Made by a program: the position numbers and the translations under genes. Below, piece after piece: positions 1-11,228 of a stretch of DNA of 64,000 nucleotides. This DNA is from Polytrichum commune (taxonomy: Eukaryota; Streptophyta; Polytrichopsida; Polytrichales; Polytrichaceae), in contig OX485807.1 of the NCBI GenBank assembly GCA_950295325.1, positions 19,687,666-19,751,665 on the forward strand, in the 5' to 3' direction. Below the pieces are notes generated by a model that saw nothing but the letters and a program-made list of their open reading frames with translations, was not told the origin of the DNA and made no database searches. Within the stretch, counting starts at the first letter, position 1; each line of letters opens with the position of its first letter.

Positions 1-1454
1 AACCTCACCCTAACAAACACTGAGGATTGGGCCCTTCTTACATCAAAAATCATCAACGAGTGAAGGCACTTGTTGGAAGATGATCCACTTGTCACTCACC
101 CCATACAAATGGTTGGCCTCTATAGTGAAGAAGCGGACGACCAAGTCGTCGTGGTACAGTGCTCGGATGAATTTACTCCCTCATGCACGCACCAACATCA
201 TATCATGACGCCTCTTAGACAAATGCTTTATAGGTGGCACCCATTCTGGATGCCTTGGTGAATAAGAACACCCCACCAATACAATGATTGGTGTCTTTCA
301 TCTTGTTAAAATAATTCATACTACTAGGGGGCAAAAGAAGGAAGGTATTTTGTTCCTCTATGGCCAAATTGCCAATTTGGGTTGGGACATGAATAGGTGG
401 CGGTGGGTTGAGGGTTACCAATGTCTTAATTACAACTCAAATTTTGGTAGAGACTTTGTCATTAACACGATTCCCAGCACGAGGGCGGCGGATAAATGGC
501 AAGGCTATCTCCTTGGTAACTATTGGTTGTATTGGTCCCATGTGTGGGATCATGCCCACTCAAGCCAAGAAACCGTTTTCATGTGGCCCATTTGGCACAA
601 GGCAGAAGTGGTCAATGAATGGAGGTCATGAATTGCTCTGGCTTTTATCTCTAAACAATGTGTCTTTTGCCTTCCAAACACTAGCCAATCAGTTAGACGC
701 ACGTTTTGGAATTGCATTTGAGCGAGGCGTGTTTGGCGGTGGGTCACCTTCGTCATGCATGAGTTTTGTGGGCTTAGGACATGCAATTATGACAAATTCA
801 ATTGGAAGCAAACCCTCTTTGGGGGAAGACTTCCTAAGAGGTTTACTAAGAAGACCAAGATTTGGCACCTCCTTCGAGGCATCACCCTTTGGATGATCTG
901 GAATGAACGGAATGATAGGTTGTTCAACCATGAACAATGGCATGAGTCCAAAATGAAACATTTTATCTGGGATGACTCTTATGTACCCAAGGGGGCTTGG
1001 GACAGGGTACCTAAATTTGTAAAGACTAATGCCTACATAGCGGAAGCCCTTCTAAAAGGTTCCAATCAAACTTGGGGTGATGAGAACGGTCTTTGTAGAA
1101 GGGATAGAATGAAAATCATGTGTATAGAATGAGAATCACGTGTATATGTCAATGTATGTAGGTAGTTTGACACTTTGGTAACGTGGTGGCTCGGAAGTTG
1201 TCATTGGTAGGTGGGGTGGGGATGGTCCTTGGTCGGGTGGCTTGGTGGGTTGTCTTTGGTGGGATTGGTTTGTTGTCACTTTTTACATAGCGGTGTGGTG
1301 GGTCCAAAGGGTTTCATCTCCGAAGTATGTGCATCTTCCTTGGTTTTTAATGCACTTGACAATGACTCTTTTGTCTCAAACCCCACCCCACCCCCCAAAA
1401 TAAGAAACAAAAAAACCAAAAAAACCAAAAAAGAAAGAAAGAAAGAAAGAAGAC
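1..1454 (+). mobile_element. LINE retrotransposon, 3' portion, decayed
   Basis: This is the 3' end of a non-LTR retrotransposon that enters from the left edge of the window. Frame 2 is protein-like from about position 35 to 1132 and reads as the end of a reverse transcriptase ORF with a zf-RVT-like Cys region. It is followed by about 270 bases without coding character, then an A-rich tail at about 1405-1454 of the form AAACAAAAAAACC followed by (GAAA)n. An A-rich tail after a short 3' UTR fits a plant L1-type LINE. The 5' end and the upstream target-site duplication lie outside the window, so insertion length and age cannot be judged. Confidence 0.7.
284..1132 (+). pseudogene. LINE reverse transcriptase C-terminus with zf-RVT-like domain
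   Basis: One frame stays protein-like for about 283 codons, broken by stop codons at about 629 and 727. The order is a Trp-rich stretch (WDMNRWRWVEGYQ), then WKHVW-type sequence ending in IWHKAEVVNEWR, then a Cys motif (CVFC...FWNC at about 655-723), then a helical tail with IWHLLRGITLWMIWNERNDR. This matches the layout of the zinc-binding region at the end of plant LINE reverse transcriptases, where WNERN is a common signature. The ATG at 755 is internal and not a real start. The protein would have acted in target-primed reverse transcription, but this copy cannot encode it. Confidence 0.65.
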
Positions 1455-2887
1455 GACGTTACAGCTTTGAAGTTGATTTGTTCTTTTCATGTTGTTTAAT
1501 GCAGTATTTGGTTTGGGGTCCCCCAAATAAAGTCTCTATCCCCATCTGGTTGGAGAGCATCTTGGAGAAAAGTCCTTGACCCGAAGCTCAAAATCCTACT
1601 TAATTTACATGTAAAAAGCCTACTTTTGAACTCCAACACACTTATAAAATAGTCTTGGAAGTTTTTGGTAATGTTCCTTGGTTGGGATCAACGTAACATT
1701 CTCAACTCTTTCGATACATGTTAGGTTGACAAGCATATTTGATGAAGACTCTATAGGCAAGTAACTTGGGTCTAGGAGCTTATATTGACCTTTTTTGTTC
1801 TTCACGGTGTCCGGGGAGATTTTTGGGCATAATTGGTCAAAAACCTTGTGTTTCCGAGTCCAACTGGTTACATGTTGTGATCTTTTGGTTTTTCTTTATT
1901 AATTTGAGGTATATTCCATAGATTCGTCTAAAATGACTGGTAACATTCTTGAAGTCTTGATGTTCAATCGGTGATTTTGTAATTCAAATTCAACTGGTTT
2001 ATTCGTAATTAGCAGTTGGTTATCCTCGTTCAATGCTTCTTCAACCGATAACTTTTAATGTCATACGCGACCATAATATGGTTGTGAGTAGTTCGCTTCA
2101 ACCTTTTGACACTAGTTTGGATGGTTTCTTGATTATTTCAACTACTTCTCTTTCTTATGTTCAAGTTTGATATGACATAGATAGTTATTTTTGGATTAAT
2201 TCAAATATAGTAGTGTGCTCTCAATCGGTTTACAATGAAACCAATCCACGAACCAAAACTTGAAATTTGTCACTTTTGTGGTTTGGGGGCAACATATCTT
2301 AAACATGTTTTTTTTAATATATTTTTTTGATTATCATGTGCAAATGATTCCCAATTGATCTGAAAATTTGAATGACACTCAAACACAACACACCCTAAAC
2401 ATCTACTGTTGAAAATTTAATTGGACATGTGTTGGTAGGTGTAAATCCATGTCGAAGGCGCGCAGTAGTGTCATCGCTGCCTCAAATTTCAAAGCTTTCC
2501 AAAAAAATAACCACAAAATAATGATTTCATGATTTGTGAGTTAATTTGAGTATGTATATTGCCCCTCTTCTAAATGTGGTTAATATTATGTCATTTGAAG
2601 ATGATTTGAGTGGAGGATTGACCAAAAAACCAACCCTAATGTAATTTCCAAAGTGTTGCCCTCAAGACCACTATTGACATTCTTATTATAATCTCCTACA
2701 TAATAGAACTTCAATGTTGAAAATTTGGACTGTGAGTAGTCACCTCTAACCCACAAACATCTCTAAAATTATAATTGTCCAAAAAACTTTAAATCTTCAG
2801 CTATGATTGCCATAATTGAGGCAACATATTCTGGACAAATTTGAGGAAAATTGGGCGTGGAAAGTTGGAGGCTAAAGTTCTACGAGG
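1455..2887. other. non-coding stretch without a recognised gene
   Basis: AT-rich sequence without a convincing ORF. It contains the left copy of a direct repeat at 1809-2040, described separately. Nothing else is supported here. Confidence 0.5.
1809..2040 (+). repeat. left copy of a 0.2-kb dispersed direct repeat
   Basis: Starts at about GTCCGGGGAGATTTTTGG and can be followed, with substitutions and small indels, to about TCCTCGTTCA. The second copy is at 4678-4885 in the same orientation. Shared landmarks in order are GGACATAAT/GGGCATAAT, GTCCAACYGGTTACAT, CTNTATTAATTTGAG and AATTCGTCT. The copies flank LTR-like element A. They could be fragments of one older element or long direct terminal repeats of a decayed one; I could not define TSDs. 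Confidence 0.55.
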
Positions 2888-2892
2888 CCTAT

Positions 2893-4052
2893 TATGAGCC
2901 CAAAATGGTTGCTCATATTTGTTTTATGCTTAGAATTTTCTTAGAATTGCATTTGGAGTGTTATTGAAACAATCAAAAGTATAAAAAGAGTGAGGCTTGG
3001 TGTGGATTTATGTTTAGGCCTTAAGCCTATTTTGTGTGGTTAATTAGAAGCTTAGTGGCATTAGGGAGTGTTTTGGTTAAGTGAGTAGTGTTTGATGAAG
3101 CAAGGGGGAGGGCCTTTGGTTTAAATGTTTGATTTAGAACATGTTCTTGTTGGTTTAGGGGGTGAGGGTTTAGTGGATAGGATAAGGTCCTACTAAGTAG
3201 GAGAAGGTTAAGGGGTTTTGTGGTATTGGGTGCCCTCTCCTCCTCTTCCTCTCCTCTCTTCTTTCTTCTTCTTCCTCTCTTCTCCTCTCCTCTCTCTTCT
3301 CTCTTTTCCTCTCAAGGAGGTTGAGCTCTTAGAGCTTGGAAGAATGCGGGAATTAGGGTGAGACTTAGTAGAATTAGTGGAATTAGGTAGGTGCATTAGG
3401 TGGAAGACTTATGGGAATTAGCGGAATTAGGTAGGGGGATTAGGTAGGGGACTTAATGGCACTAAGGGAGAGTTGATTGCAGCCACGGCTGGGAACTAAG
3501 GGCGAGCTGGATTGCAGCCACTGCTGGGAACTAAGGGCAAGCTGATTGCAACTACTGTTGGGAACTAAGGGCAAGTTGGTTGCAGCTACTGCTGGGAACT
3601 AAGGGCGAGCTGATTTGCAGCTACTGTTGGGAACTAAAGGAGAGTTGATTGCAGCTACTGTTGGGACTAAGGGTTAGCTGCATTACATAGGCCGGTTATG
3701 GGCCGGTTAGGGGGGTTGGTTATGAGAAGGGGGAGAGGAATTAGACTAGGGATTCCACTCACTAGTGAATTAGAACGGGTGGCCTCATATAAATTAGAGG
3801 GTAGTATAAAGGGAGGAGCTTTTGGTAGGGATTTGAGGGTTGAATTGTAATTAGTGTAGGTAGAAGGGAATAATAGAGAAGAGCATTTTTCAATGCTTGT
3901 ACTCGTATTATGGAATAAATTGGTGTGCAAGAATTGATGGGAATTGAAATGGAGTTTTATGAAGTTGGTAAGAGGGAGCTATGTGAAACGAATGTGATAC
4001 CCATTCCCTCACCCGGACTAGGACGCTTAAGGGTGTGTGGTTTGGCCTCACA
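2893..4052 (+). mobile_element. LTR-like element A (possible solo LTR), 1160 bp
   Basis: The ends are TATGAGCCC and GGCCTCACA, flanked by the 5-bp direct repeat CCTAT at 2888-2892 and 4053-4057. The same pair of ends, with a different 5-bp TSD (CTTAT), delimits element B at 28777-30433. Both share the opening TATGAGCCCAAA, an early AAAAAGAG block, a late (G)AATAAA-like stretch and GACGCTYAAGGGTGTG near the 3' end. A 5-bp TSD fits integrase-mediated insertion. The 3' end CA is canonical, but the 5' end is TA rather than TG in both copies. No coding capacity was seen, so a solo LTR or a non-coding derivative is most likely. Confidence 0.55.
3461..3681 (+). repeat. 35-bp minisatellite, about six copies
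   Basis: The unit is approximately ACTAAGGGCGAGCTGATTGC plus AGCTACTGYTGGGA, repeated with a period of 34-36 bases. Copies differ at a few positions (AGAGTTG, CGAGCTG, CAAGCTG). It lies inside LTR-like element A and has no counterpart in element B, so it expanded after the two copies separated or within this sublineage. Confidence 0.85.
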
Positions 4053-4433
4053 CCTATTATGGACTGCAAGACATATGGAGGTATTTAGGGTGAAATTATT
4101 TATTTATTTTTACTTCTAGCTGAATTTTTCATAAGTATGTTCACTCAAAATCAATGAACTACATTCATCCAATCAGAATATACATGTATTTAAAAAAACA
4201 AAACATATTGGATTATTTGAGGTTCATATAGATGACCTATTATCAAACACACACCATGCATATCATTTCATTGTTGTTACATATGATGTATTCTCACTTT
4301 TTCTCTGTAAATAGGATGTGATCAACATAAATTTAGTCTCATATATCAATTATATTTTCAATTGAATATTTGTCAATGGAGGCTTCAATCAACCCAAATT
4401 AATTGAGCAAAGAGAAGCATAATTGCACCATAA

Positions 4434-4460
4434 CTACACTAATTTCTTTAATTAGTGTAG
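4434..4460. repeat. perfect 11-bp hairpin with CTACACTAATT arms
   Basis: CTACACTAATT (4434-4444), a 5-base spacer and AATTAGTGTAG (4450-4460) form a perfect inverted repeat. The CTACACTAA end recalls the TA-flanked TIR elements at 43049-43367 and 44701-44884, so it may be a collapsed relic of that family. Chance is not excluded. Confidence 0.5.
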
Positions 4461-4677
4461 GTTACCATTTGGAGTTACGCATTGCTGGAACATTTCTTTG
4501 AGAGTATCGTTTTTTAACCCAAATAACATAAGCAGTTAGTACGCACACCGAAGAATACGATAGAACCTAGTTGGTAAAAAACGATAACAAGTTAAAGTAG
4601 CACATACATTAACTTTGAATGATAACCCACACTAATTTAACCAATTATGCCATAAAATAAAAGTGAAAGTATGGTTC

Positions 4678-4885
4678 ATGTCTGGGGAGGTTTTTGGACA
4701 TAATCGGTCGAGATCTTAGTGTTTCCAAGTCCAACCGGTTACATATTGAAATATCTTGGGTTTTCTCTATTAATTTGAGATAATTCTCTAAATTCGTCTT
4801 AAATGATCGGTGATTTTCCCAAGGTCGTGAACTTCAAGTGGTTGATTCTCAAACTTGGTTCTCCTCGTTCATTGGTATGGTTGAC
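4678..4885 (+). repeat. right copy of the 0.2-kb dispersed direct repeat
   Basis: Partner of 1809-2040, same orientation, about 2.87 kb away. It starts GTCTGGGGAGGTTTTTGG and ends near TCTCCTCGTTCATTGG. Confidence 0.55.
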
Positions 4886-5640
4886 CTATATGTCGCCTAT
4901 GGAGGGTGCATAAAAGACAATGATGTGAAACTACATTGGATCCGCACCATAACCCAATAAACGTCATATTTCCGGAAGCTCCCATCACATCATGGACTTC
5001 CACTAACCATGACCAACTCGACAATGTGGCTAGTGCAACACTAATTCTAAGTTATAACCACCACCATGGCACCAAGACACGACGATGAGTCCCTTTCAAA
5101 GCAAGACTTTCACACTAACAATTAAGATAGACGTGTGTTGTTTGAATACTCTTCTCTCCGCATATGAAGCATCCAATTAATGTGAGTTCATTAGCAAAAG
5201 CAGATCGTTCCCATGGCCGTTTGCTTCATAATTTTTGACGTTCATATGAATATATCATTCTCATTATCGAAGTAAAGATACTCCTTGCTCATTAATTGGC
5301 ACATAGATCTCCTCGGTCATGTTGATTATTGAGTCTAAAATGGTTAACATATCTTGAGCACGTAGTTCAATCTCTTGTGAACACGTGTTTTTTTATTTTT
5401 AAATACTGGTTTTGAGATTCACACTAAACCACATACCACTCAAATATGTAGGCATCCGAATTATTTGATTTAGTCACGTCTACCTTAAGGGTGTGATGAA
5501 ATCAAATCCAAGTAATGTATTAGTGTAACTGTAATTTTTAGCACTAGTACTAGCTACTTACATGTTCAACCTTATCAACATGCCGTGCCACTTTTGAACT
5601 TGCTAAGCTAAAATATGAAGCTTGTACTTTAAAAACCCAC

Positions 5641-6140
5641 GGAAGTTGCACGGAGATACCAGGCTTATAATATGCCCAATCCTTGCTTGTGACACGGTTT
5701 CGGTACCTATAACATATGTGGGTCTTATGTGGTTTATACCCACATTATATCTAACCAATCAATGCTACTAGTGTTACTAGTACTTATCCATGGTTACTAA
5801 AGTGTCTATTCCTGAAAGGGGAGAGTAGTCCTAGACCAATGGCCCTTTGTCCTGTGGGCATTGGCTCATTGTCAGGACGAACATACACTCTATTCACGCC
5901 GGCCTCGCGAGAAGGCCGGAGTTCATATCTATCTATCTGGGTCTTATGTGTTCACTCTTCTTAATAAGACACTTATATTTAAGTGGTAAAAGTGAAGGAA
6001 ATTGCACGGAGATACTAGGCTTATAATATGCCCAATCCTTGCTTGTGACACGGTTTCGGTACCTATAACATATGTGGGTCTTATGTGGTCACTCTTCTTA
6101 ATAAGACACTTATATTTAAGTGATAAAAGTGAAAAACCAA
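5641..6140 (+). repeat. tandem duplication of a ~143-bp unit, first copy interrupted
   Basis: Unit 2 (5998-6140) runs from GGAAATTGCACGGAGATAC through ACATATGTGGGTCTTATGTG to TTTAAGTGATAAAAGTGA. Unit 1 is the same sequence split in two: 5641-5733 and 5951-5997. The intervening bases are a short retroposon. A more diverged relative of the unit's second half is at about 53395-53470, so the unit belongs to a dispersed family. Confidence 0.8.
5734..5938 (+). mobile_element. short retroposon (5'-truncated LINE end or SINE) with ATCT tail
   Basis: About 205 bp flanked by the 12-bp direct repeat GGGTCTTATGTG at 5720-5731 and 5939-5950, and ending in a (TATC)n tail. The uninterrupted site is preserved in the neighbouring duplicate at about 6077-6095. 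The 3' part (5792-5938: GGTTACTAAAGTGTCTAT ... CACTCTATTCACGCCGGCC ... TATC tail) is closely matched by the reverse complement of 47732-47889. That second copy is the end of a minus-strand LINE, so this is most simply a strongly 5'-truncated member of the same family. A SINE sharing the LINE tail is the alternative. Confidence 0.75.
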
Positions 6141-7180
6141 ACAAAATAAAACATTTTTGGGTGACATGGTTTTGTTCATCATTCTCATTCTGTTTTCAGA
6201 AGGAAATAAAAAAGCGACCATAAGAAATGTGGATGAAGGGGATGGTGTAGTGCTTATCTATAAATAAGTGAATCCATAAACCAAGACAAGAGGGGAGACA
6301 AGTATCTAGTGTAACGAGATCGGGACTTGGTCCTTTTCATGTTTACAGTTGTTGGAAATGACATGCGTAAGATATTTCATAGCTATGACTTTTGGGTTAG
6401 TACTCAAGAATGTCAAGTTCATGAGATGAGTCATGGAGGATTAATGCATCACGCCATTAATCTTAAACATAATTACGAGGACATTTTAGTGTTACATTGT
6501 TGTGTTCTTTGTGTAAACTTGATTTATTACCACTACACTAAATAGGATATCAAGTTTCTATGGTTTTAAGGAGTTTTGTTTTGACGATTCTCTCCATGAC
6601 AACATAAAAAACATGAAATATCATATTTTCTATTTTGTAAATTAGCGATACGTTGCCAAATTCAATACCACAAACTCATGTGGTTCCAACCCTCTACATT
6701 GAGTGCAACCCCATGCCACAATCATTGTAGTAGTGAAACATTTTTATTTCATTGTCAATGATGTTGGAACTTGAAAGTTCCAACTTAGTAGCATGAGAAA
6801 TGAAATCCGTCCTCACACAATTTTTGTGTGAATGAAAGACACCATGTCAAGTCTTTGCCAAGAGGTTCTAAAATGACAGCCCCTAGGATATAGAGTACCA
6901 AGAACGTACCCCTTTAGTACGTAATCACTATGCACTCAATGTGCTTATATATATGTCATGATCCAATTTCTATTGCCTTTGCACATTGCCTTGCCACTAC
7001 AACCTCTTTGAAGCCTATGTTTTTCTACCTTCCGTGTAGTAGTGAAGATGCAAGTAGTTCATATCCGGTGAGTGACCTTATTTGGTCACTTACAAACAAT
7101 CCAAATACTATTTGGCAAGGTCAATGTGGGTTCCACCGTGATATTGAAGAGCATTATCTAAGTTATGCATAATAGAGTGA
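6141..7180. other. no recognised gene; one lone TIR-like end
   Basis: An 80-codon open frame at 6930-7172 has no recognisable domain and is probably chance. CTACACTAAATAGGATATC at about 6532-6550 matches the terminal sequence of the TIR elements at 43049 and 44701, but no inverted partner was found nearby, so it may be a remnant end. Confidence 0.4.
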
Positions 7181-8410
7181 TTTGTCAAAGGTTGGCATCA
7201 AATGCCTATTGAGGTGGCTAAAATATGAGTTTGAGAGGTTATATAGGAAGTCACCCACGTATTCTTGATGTTGTAATTACCATACTCAAAGAGTGGTGTC
7301 AAGCTATTAAGAGCTAGTTTTGTAGCTTATTCTACTCGGATGAGTGGGCTAAACTAACCTTGCACAAACTGATCCGGGATTTCCATCAACAAGTCCCATG
7401 CCTATATTTAATTTTAGATGTTGAGGTTCTTTCAAAATGGAGGTTCTCTAGCCATAGGCTTGGCCTCCGTTTTTTCACTTGGTTCGCTCAGTTTTCGTCC
7501 AATGTATGCAACGCTCAATTTATTTGTAAATTTTTGGCATCAAACTCATGTTGAGGTGGCTAAAGCATGAATTTCAAAGATTATACAAGAAGTCACCCAC
7601 GTTTTCTTGATGTTGTCATTACCATACTTAAAAGAGTGGTGTCGAGCTATTAAAAAGTAGTTTCTAGCTTATTCTACTTGGATGAGTGGGCTAAACTAAT
7701 CTTGCACAGACCGATCTAGGATTTCTATTGACAAGTCCCATGCCTATATCTAATTTTAGATGTCGAGGTTCTTACAAAAAAGGAGGCTCTCTAGCCATAG
7801 GCCTAGCCTCTGTTTTTCTGCTTGGTACGTCAGTTTTCCTCCAATGCATGCAACACACAATTTATTTGTGAAAATTTGGCATCAAACTCATGTTGAGATG
7901 GCTGAAGCATGAATTTGAGAGGTCATACATGAAGTCACCCATGTTTTCTTGATGTTGTAATTATCATACTCAAAGAGTGGTGTCGAGCTATTCAGGGCCG
8001 CTTTACACCTAGAGGCTGGGCCAATTCGTTGTGTAAGAGGCTTGAAATCCTCACTTGTAATTGGTCAAAAGGCTGAAGTCGGCCCCAACCCCTTTACACC
8101 TAGAGGGCGGGTTGATTTAGTGGTATGAATTTTCTAATCAATAAGGACATGGTCGGACATGGCCCGAGCTTGTTTGAATGAGTGCACCAAAAATGGAAGG
8201 CCAATTCTTGGCCCAGGGGCCAATGCCAAATTTTAATACTTTTTTTTATTAAATTTTTTTTCTTCAGCAAACTGCATCCGTCAGATTATGTGGAAATCTG
8301 AACGACTCTTATGGTTCATCGTGACTTCATCCTTTTTTCTTTAGGGCTTTTCTTGTAGATTTTTTTTGGGCATTTGTCCAATTGTTGCTACCATTTGTAG
8401 GGGACACTAT

Positions 8411-9580
8411 GGAGGAATTTTTAGAGATAAGTGGACGGAATTCTAGTGAAGTATATGAGGCGATGCAAAGATATCAAAGTGCTCAAGCTCACGCAATCTA
8501 GCCTTTTCAAGCTACTTTACAAGAACATGTAGGTAGTGTAGGGGTCATTGAATTTTTTTCAACTGCCTCATGGAAATCATATTCCTCTTCCGCCTCCGTT
8601 GATTCTGAACATGTGTATAAAGAATTTGAAGAGAAAATTTATGGAAGAGATTGGAGATGAGGATGTTTAGATTGCAGCTCCACCGGCACCGAAGAAGAAA
8701 GAAGTCGCAACCTCAAAAAAACCTCGGAAAAATAACATGAAGAACGTGGAAGAAGATGAAGAATCCGGCTCAAAGAATTGGAAGGATTGTGACGTGCAAC
8801 CGATGATTGTGTTGCGCAGTGAGATGAAACCATATGAAGAACGCAAAGAAACAAGGAAAATTTCTTGTATACCTAAAATTTTGAAAAAAAAATTCAAAAT
8901 TCAAAATTGAACAATATTATCTTTTTGAAGGCCTTGACCTTTGCATGTCGCCCCCGAGCCCCCCCCCCCTTTCCCCCCAAGCTTGAGAGGGACTAGGAGA
9001 GGACTCTTTGTCCTTAGCTAGGATTTAATTCCACCACCTCATGGGCACGAATGTGAACCACTTTCGGAGGTACTCCAAGTCTTCCATCATATCCACAATG
9101 TCCAATGCATCGAATACGAAGTAATTATATCAAAACCATTCATGTAATGTAAAGCCCTTATAGCACCAACATCGTTTTGTCTATAATGTGTTTTAACCAA
9201 TGCATGTAATACGCAAGTGATAATCCTTGGTTGAAATTACATATTCGTTTGATTGCGGTGATTTCTGGACTAAATCAAACTACTGAGGGTTGCAAAAAGA
9301 AATTTAATATCTTATACAAGTGATACAAGGAAGAGAATTTGGCAAATAGAATTTCAGAATCGGATCGTCACGCATGTGAATTTTATGATTCTATTGATCA
9401 ATGGTGACATCAAACTGAAACCGTGATGAAGCATATAATAACGGCCGCTAATTACTATATTAGTGTTGAAGATAGGAGCACAAATATTGACAATGATTAA
9501 AATTCAAAAGACACTTCAACTACGATTACAACTCCAAATTCAACAACCAAGGTCGACAAGAAATGTTCTTAGAAGCATTG
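8411..9580 (+). pseudogene. PIF/Harbinger ORF1, Myb/SANT (trihelix-like) DNA-binding protein, broken
   Basis: ATG at 8411 opens MEEFLEISGRNSSEVYEAMQ. Later frames give a lysine-rich stretch (APKKKEVATSKKPRK, about 8675-8735) and NWKDCDVQPMIVLRSEMKP, which is like helix 1 of a trihelix/SANT domain. After about 330 bases that may be an intron or insertion, TTEGCKKKFNILYK and SESDRHACEFYDSIDQW (about 9280-9406) resemble helices 2-3 and the following conserved block. In this superfamily ORF1 binds the element ends and helps bring the transposase to DNA. Stops and frame changes mean no full product. The domain call is by pattern only. Confidence 0.6.
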
Positions 9581-9774
9581 CTATGGAGTTTTCATACAAA
9601 TGACCGAAAATAATTCAATCATGGTAAAGAATTTTGAGAAACCAATGTTTTATTAGAAATGGTAGACCGACAGATAGATAGGTTTATAGACAAAATTTAG
9701 AATCAATCATCTTCCGAATTAGATGCATCATAATTACGAGGGAAGAGAATTTTTTCCTCCATTGTCAAATATGC

Positions 9775-11228
9775 TTCTTAAAAATATTGAGCTAGTAATT
9801 TATATGCTTGTATGATTTGCACAAGCAATTTTTTTATCCTAACATCTTTATCTTTTTTTAATTCTACAACCTCCGTACTCTCATCTTCATCTTCTGCTAT
9901 ATCTTTAAATTCATTTATCACAATTTCTTCAAGGTCTTCAATTTGCATAGCTCTTACTTTAACTTCGTCCATTTTCAGGTATCTTCTCATCTTCTTTGCA
10001 GCTTGAATAGCTGCCATAAATATATCAGCATTTTAAAGCTCTCCCAATTGATTTATACTCTTCATCTGTATGATTTTTTCCCCTTCCTTTGTCCATTCAT
10101 CATCAAACTTATCTCGGTGTATTATGCACAAGTTGTGAAGGCAAATGTAAGTGGTAACTACATTAGGTACATGTCGGAGAGACATGTCAATTCTCTTCAA
10201 TAAGATCCTCTACCTCCTTTTCAATATACCAAAAGCTCTTTCTACCGCCATTCTTGTTGATGATTGGATAAAATTCCAATGCGCCTTTGCTATAGGTAAT
10301 ACATTTTTTCCTCCTTTGAAATGAGAATAGAACCATGGTCTCATTCGAAAAGCCGCATCACCCATATGCTTGTAAGGTAGTAGCTCACTTTTTATCAAAT
10401 TTTTTTAATATTCAAATTTTGGAACAAGATCCAATCATGACAACGTCTAGCCCATCCAAAATCGTAATCCCATAACCTACATTTTCTATATACTACACCT
10501 TAAAGTAGAGTTGAATAAAACCCTTTTCTACAATAATATGAGGTAGGATCTATAGAAGGAGCAATGATAGGTATATGACTACTATCGACCGCTCCAATTA
10601 CATAAGATAATCCTCTAAGCTCCTCAAACTCGGCTATAATTCTATTCCATGTAGCTCTAGATTGTTTCTCAATCACTAATGGTTTTAAATGTTTCTCAAT
10701 TGCTCCACAAAACTCCCTAACAATGATAGATGCAGTACTTTCATGAATTCCATAAGTTTCAGCACAACCGCGTAATGAATTACCACTACTAAGTTTATTC
10801 AAAGAAAGAACAATCCGATTTCTACGAGAAATGGATGTTCTAAAATATGTATCCTTACGACTTAATGATGGAGATAAGACACTACACAAATCATCAAAAA
10901 TTTCAGGAAGTAACCTTGTATGTTGTTTGAACAACTTAACCAAGTAACATCCAAATAGTACTATGTCCACAAAAATAGTATTCCGGTCATACATCCAAAT
11001 TCTTTGTGTCCTCCTAGACGCACTACTCTCCAAAACCATCATAGCAAAAACCATTATCATGGCAACATAATGTGGATGCAAAGCAAGTTTTTGCAAAATA
11101 GCAACAACCGCCATAACATGCCGCACGGCCATGAAGAACACAAGAGTCACTAAAGTCTTTTGTGTATGTTCATCCATCTTGTACAAATGACAATGAAAAG
11201 AAAAAAAATGTTTGAATTTTTGCTCCAT
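9775..11228 (-). pseudogene. PIF/Harbinger (HARBI1-like) DDE transposase, frameshifted
   Basis: ATG at 11228 begins MEQKFKHFFSF. The first 242 codons are open and include an HTH-like region (GNSLRGCAETYGIHESTAS, about residues 146-164) and the first catalytic Asp in SYVIGAVDSSHIPI. After a frame change near 10500 the sequence reads WDYDFGWARRCHDW, with the second Asp, then LPYKHMGDAAFRMRPWFYS and SSTRMAVERAFGILK, whose Glu is the third catalytic residue (10210-10398). Further pieces include a TTYICLHN-type block and a charged C-terminal tail at 9778-10017. All three DDE residues can be seen, but at least two frame breaks and internal stops separate them. It would have cut and pasted the element. 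Confidence 0.85.

Larger units (their letters stand above)
4058..5640. other. non-coding stretch
   Basis: No ORF worth annotating. It contains the right copy of the direct repeat (4678-4885) and the small hairpin at 4434-4460. Confidence 0.5.

Noticed and set aside
3461-3681. CRISPR-like array
   Set aside because: The repeats are adjacent without unique spacers and the genome is plant nuclear; it is a minisatellite.
9812-10203. Plus-strand Ser/Thr- and Phe-rich ORFs
   Set aside because: They are shadows of the charged C-terminal tail of the minus-strand Harbinger transposase.
10210-10398. A separate small gene
   Set aside because: It is the C-terminal DDE block (VERAFGILK) of the Harbinger transposase, separated only by frame breaks.
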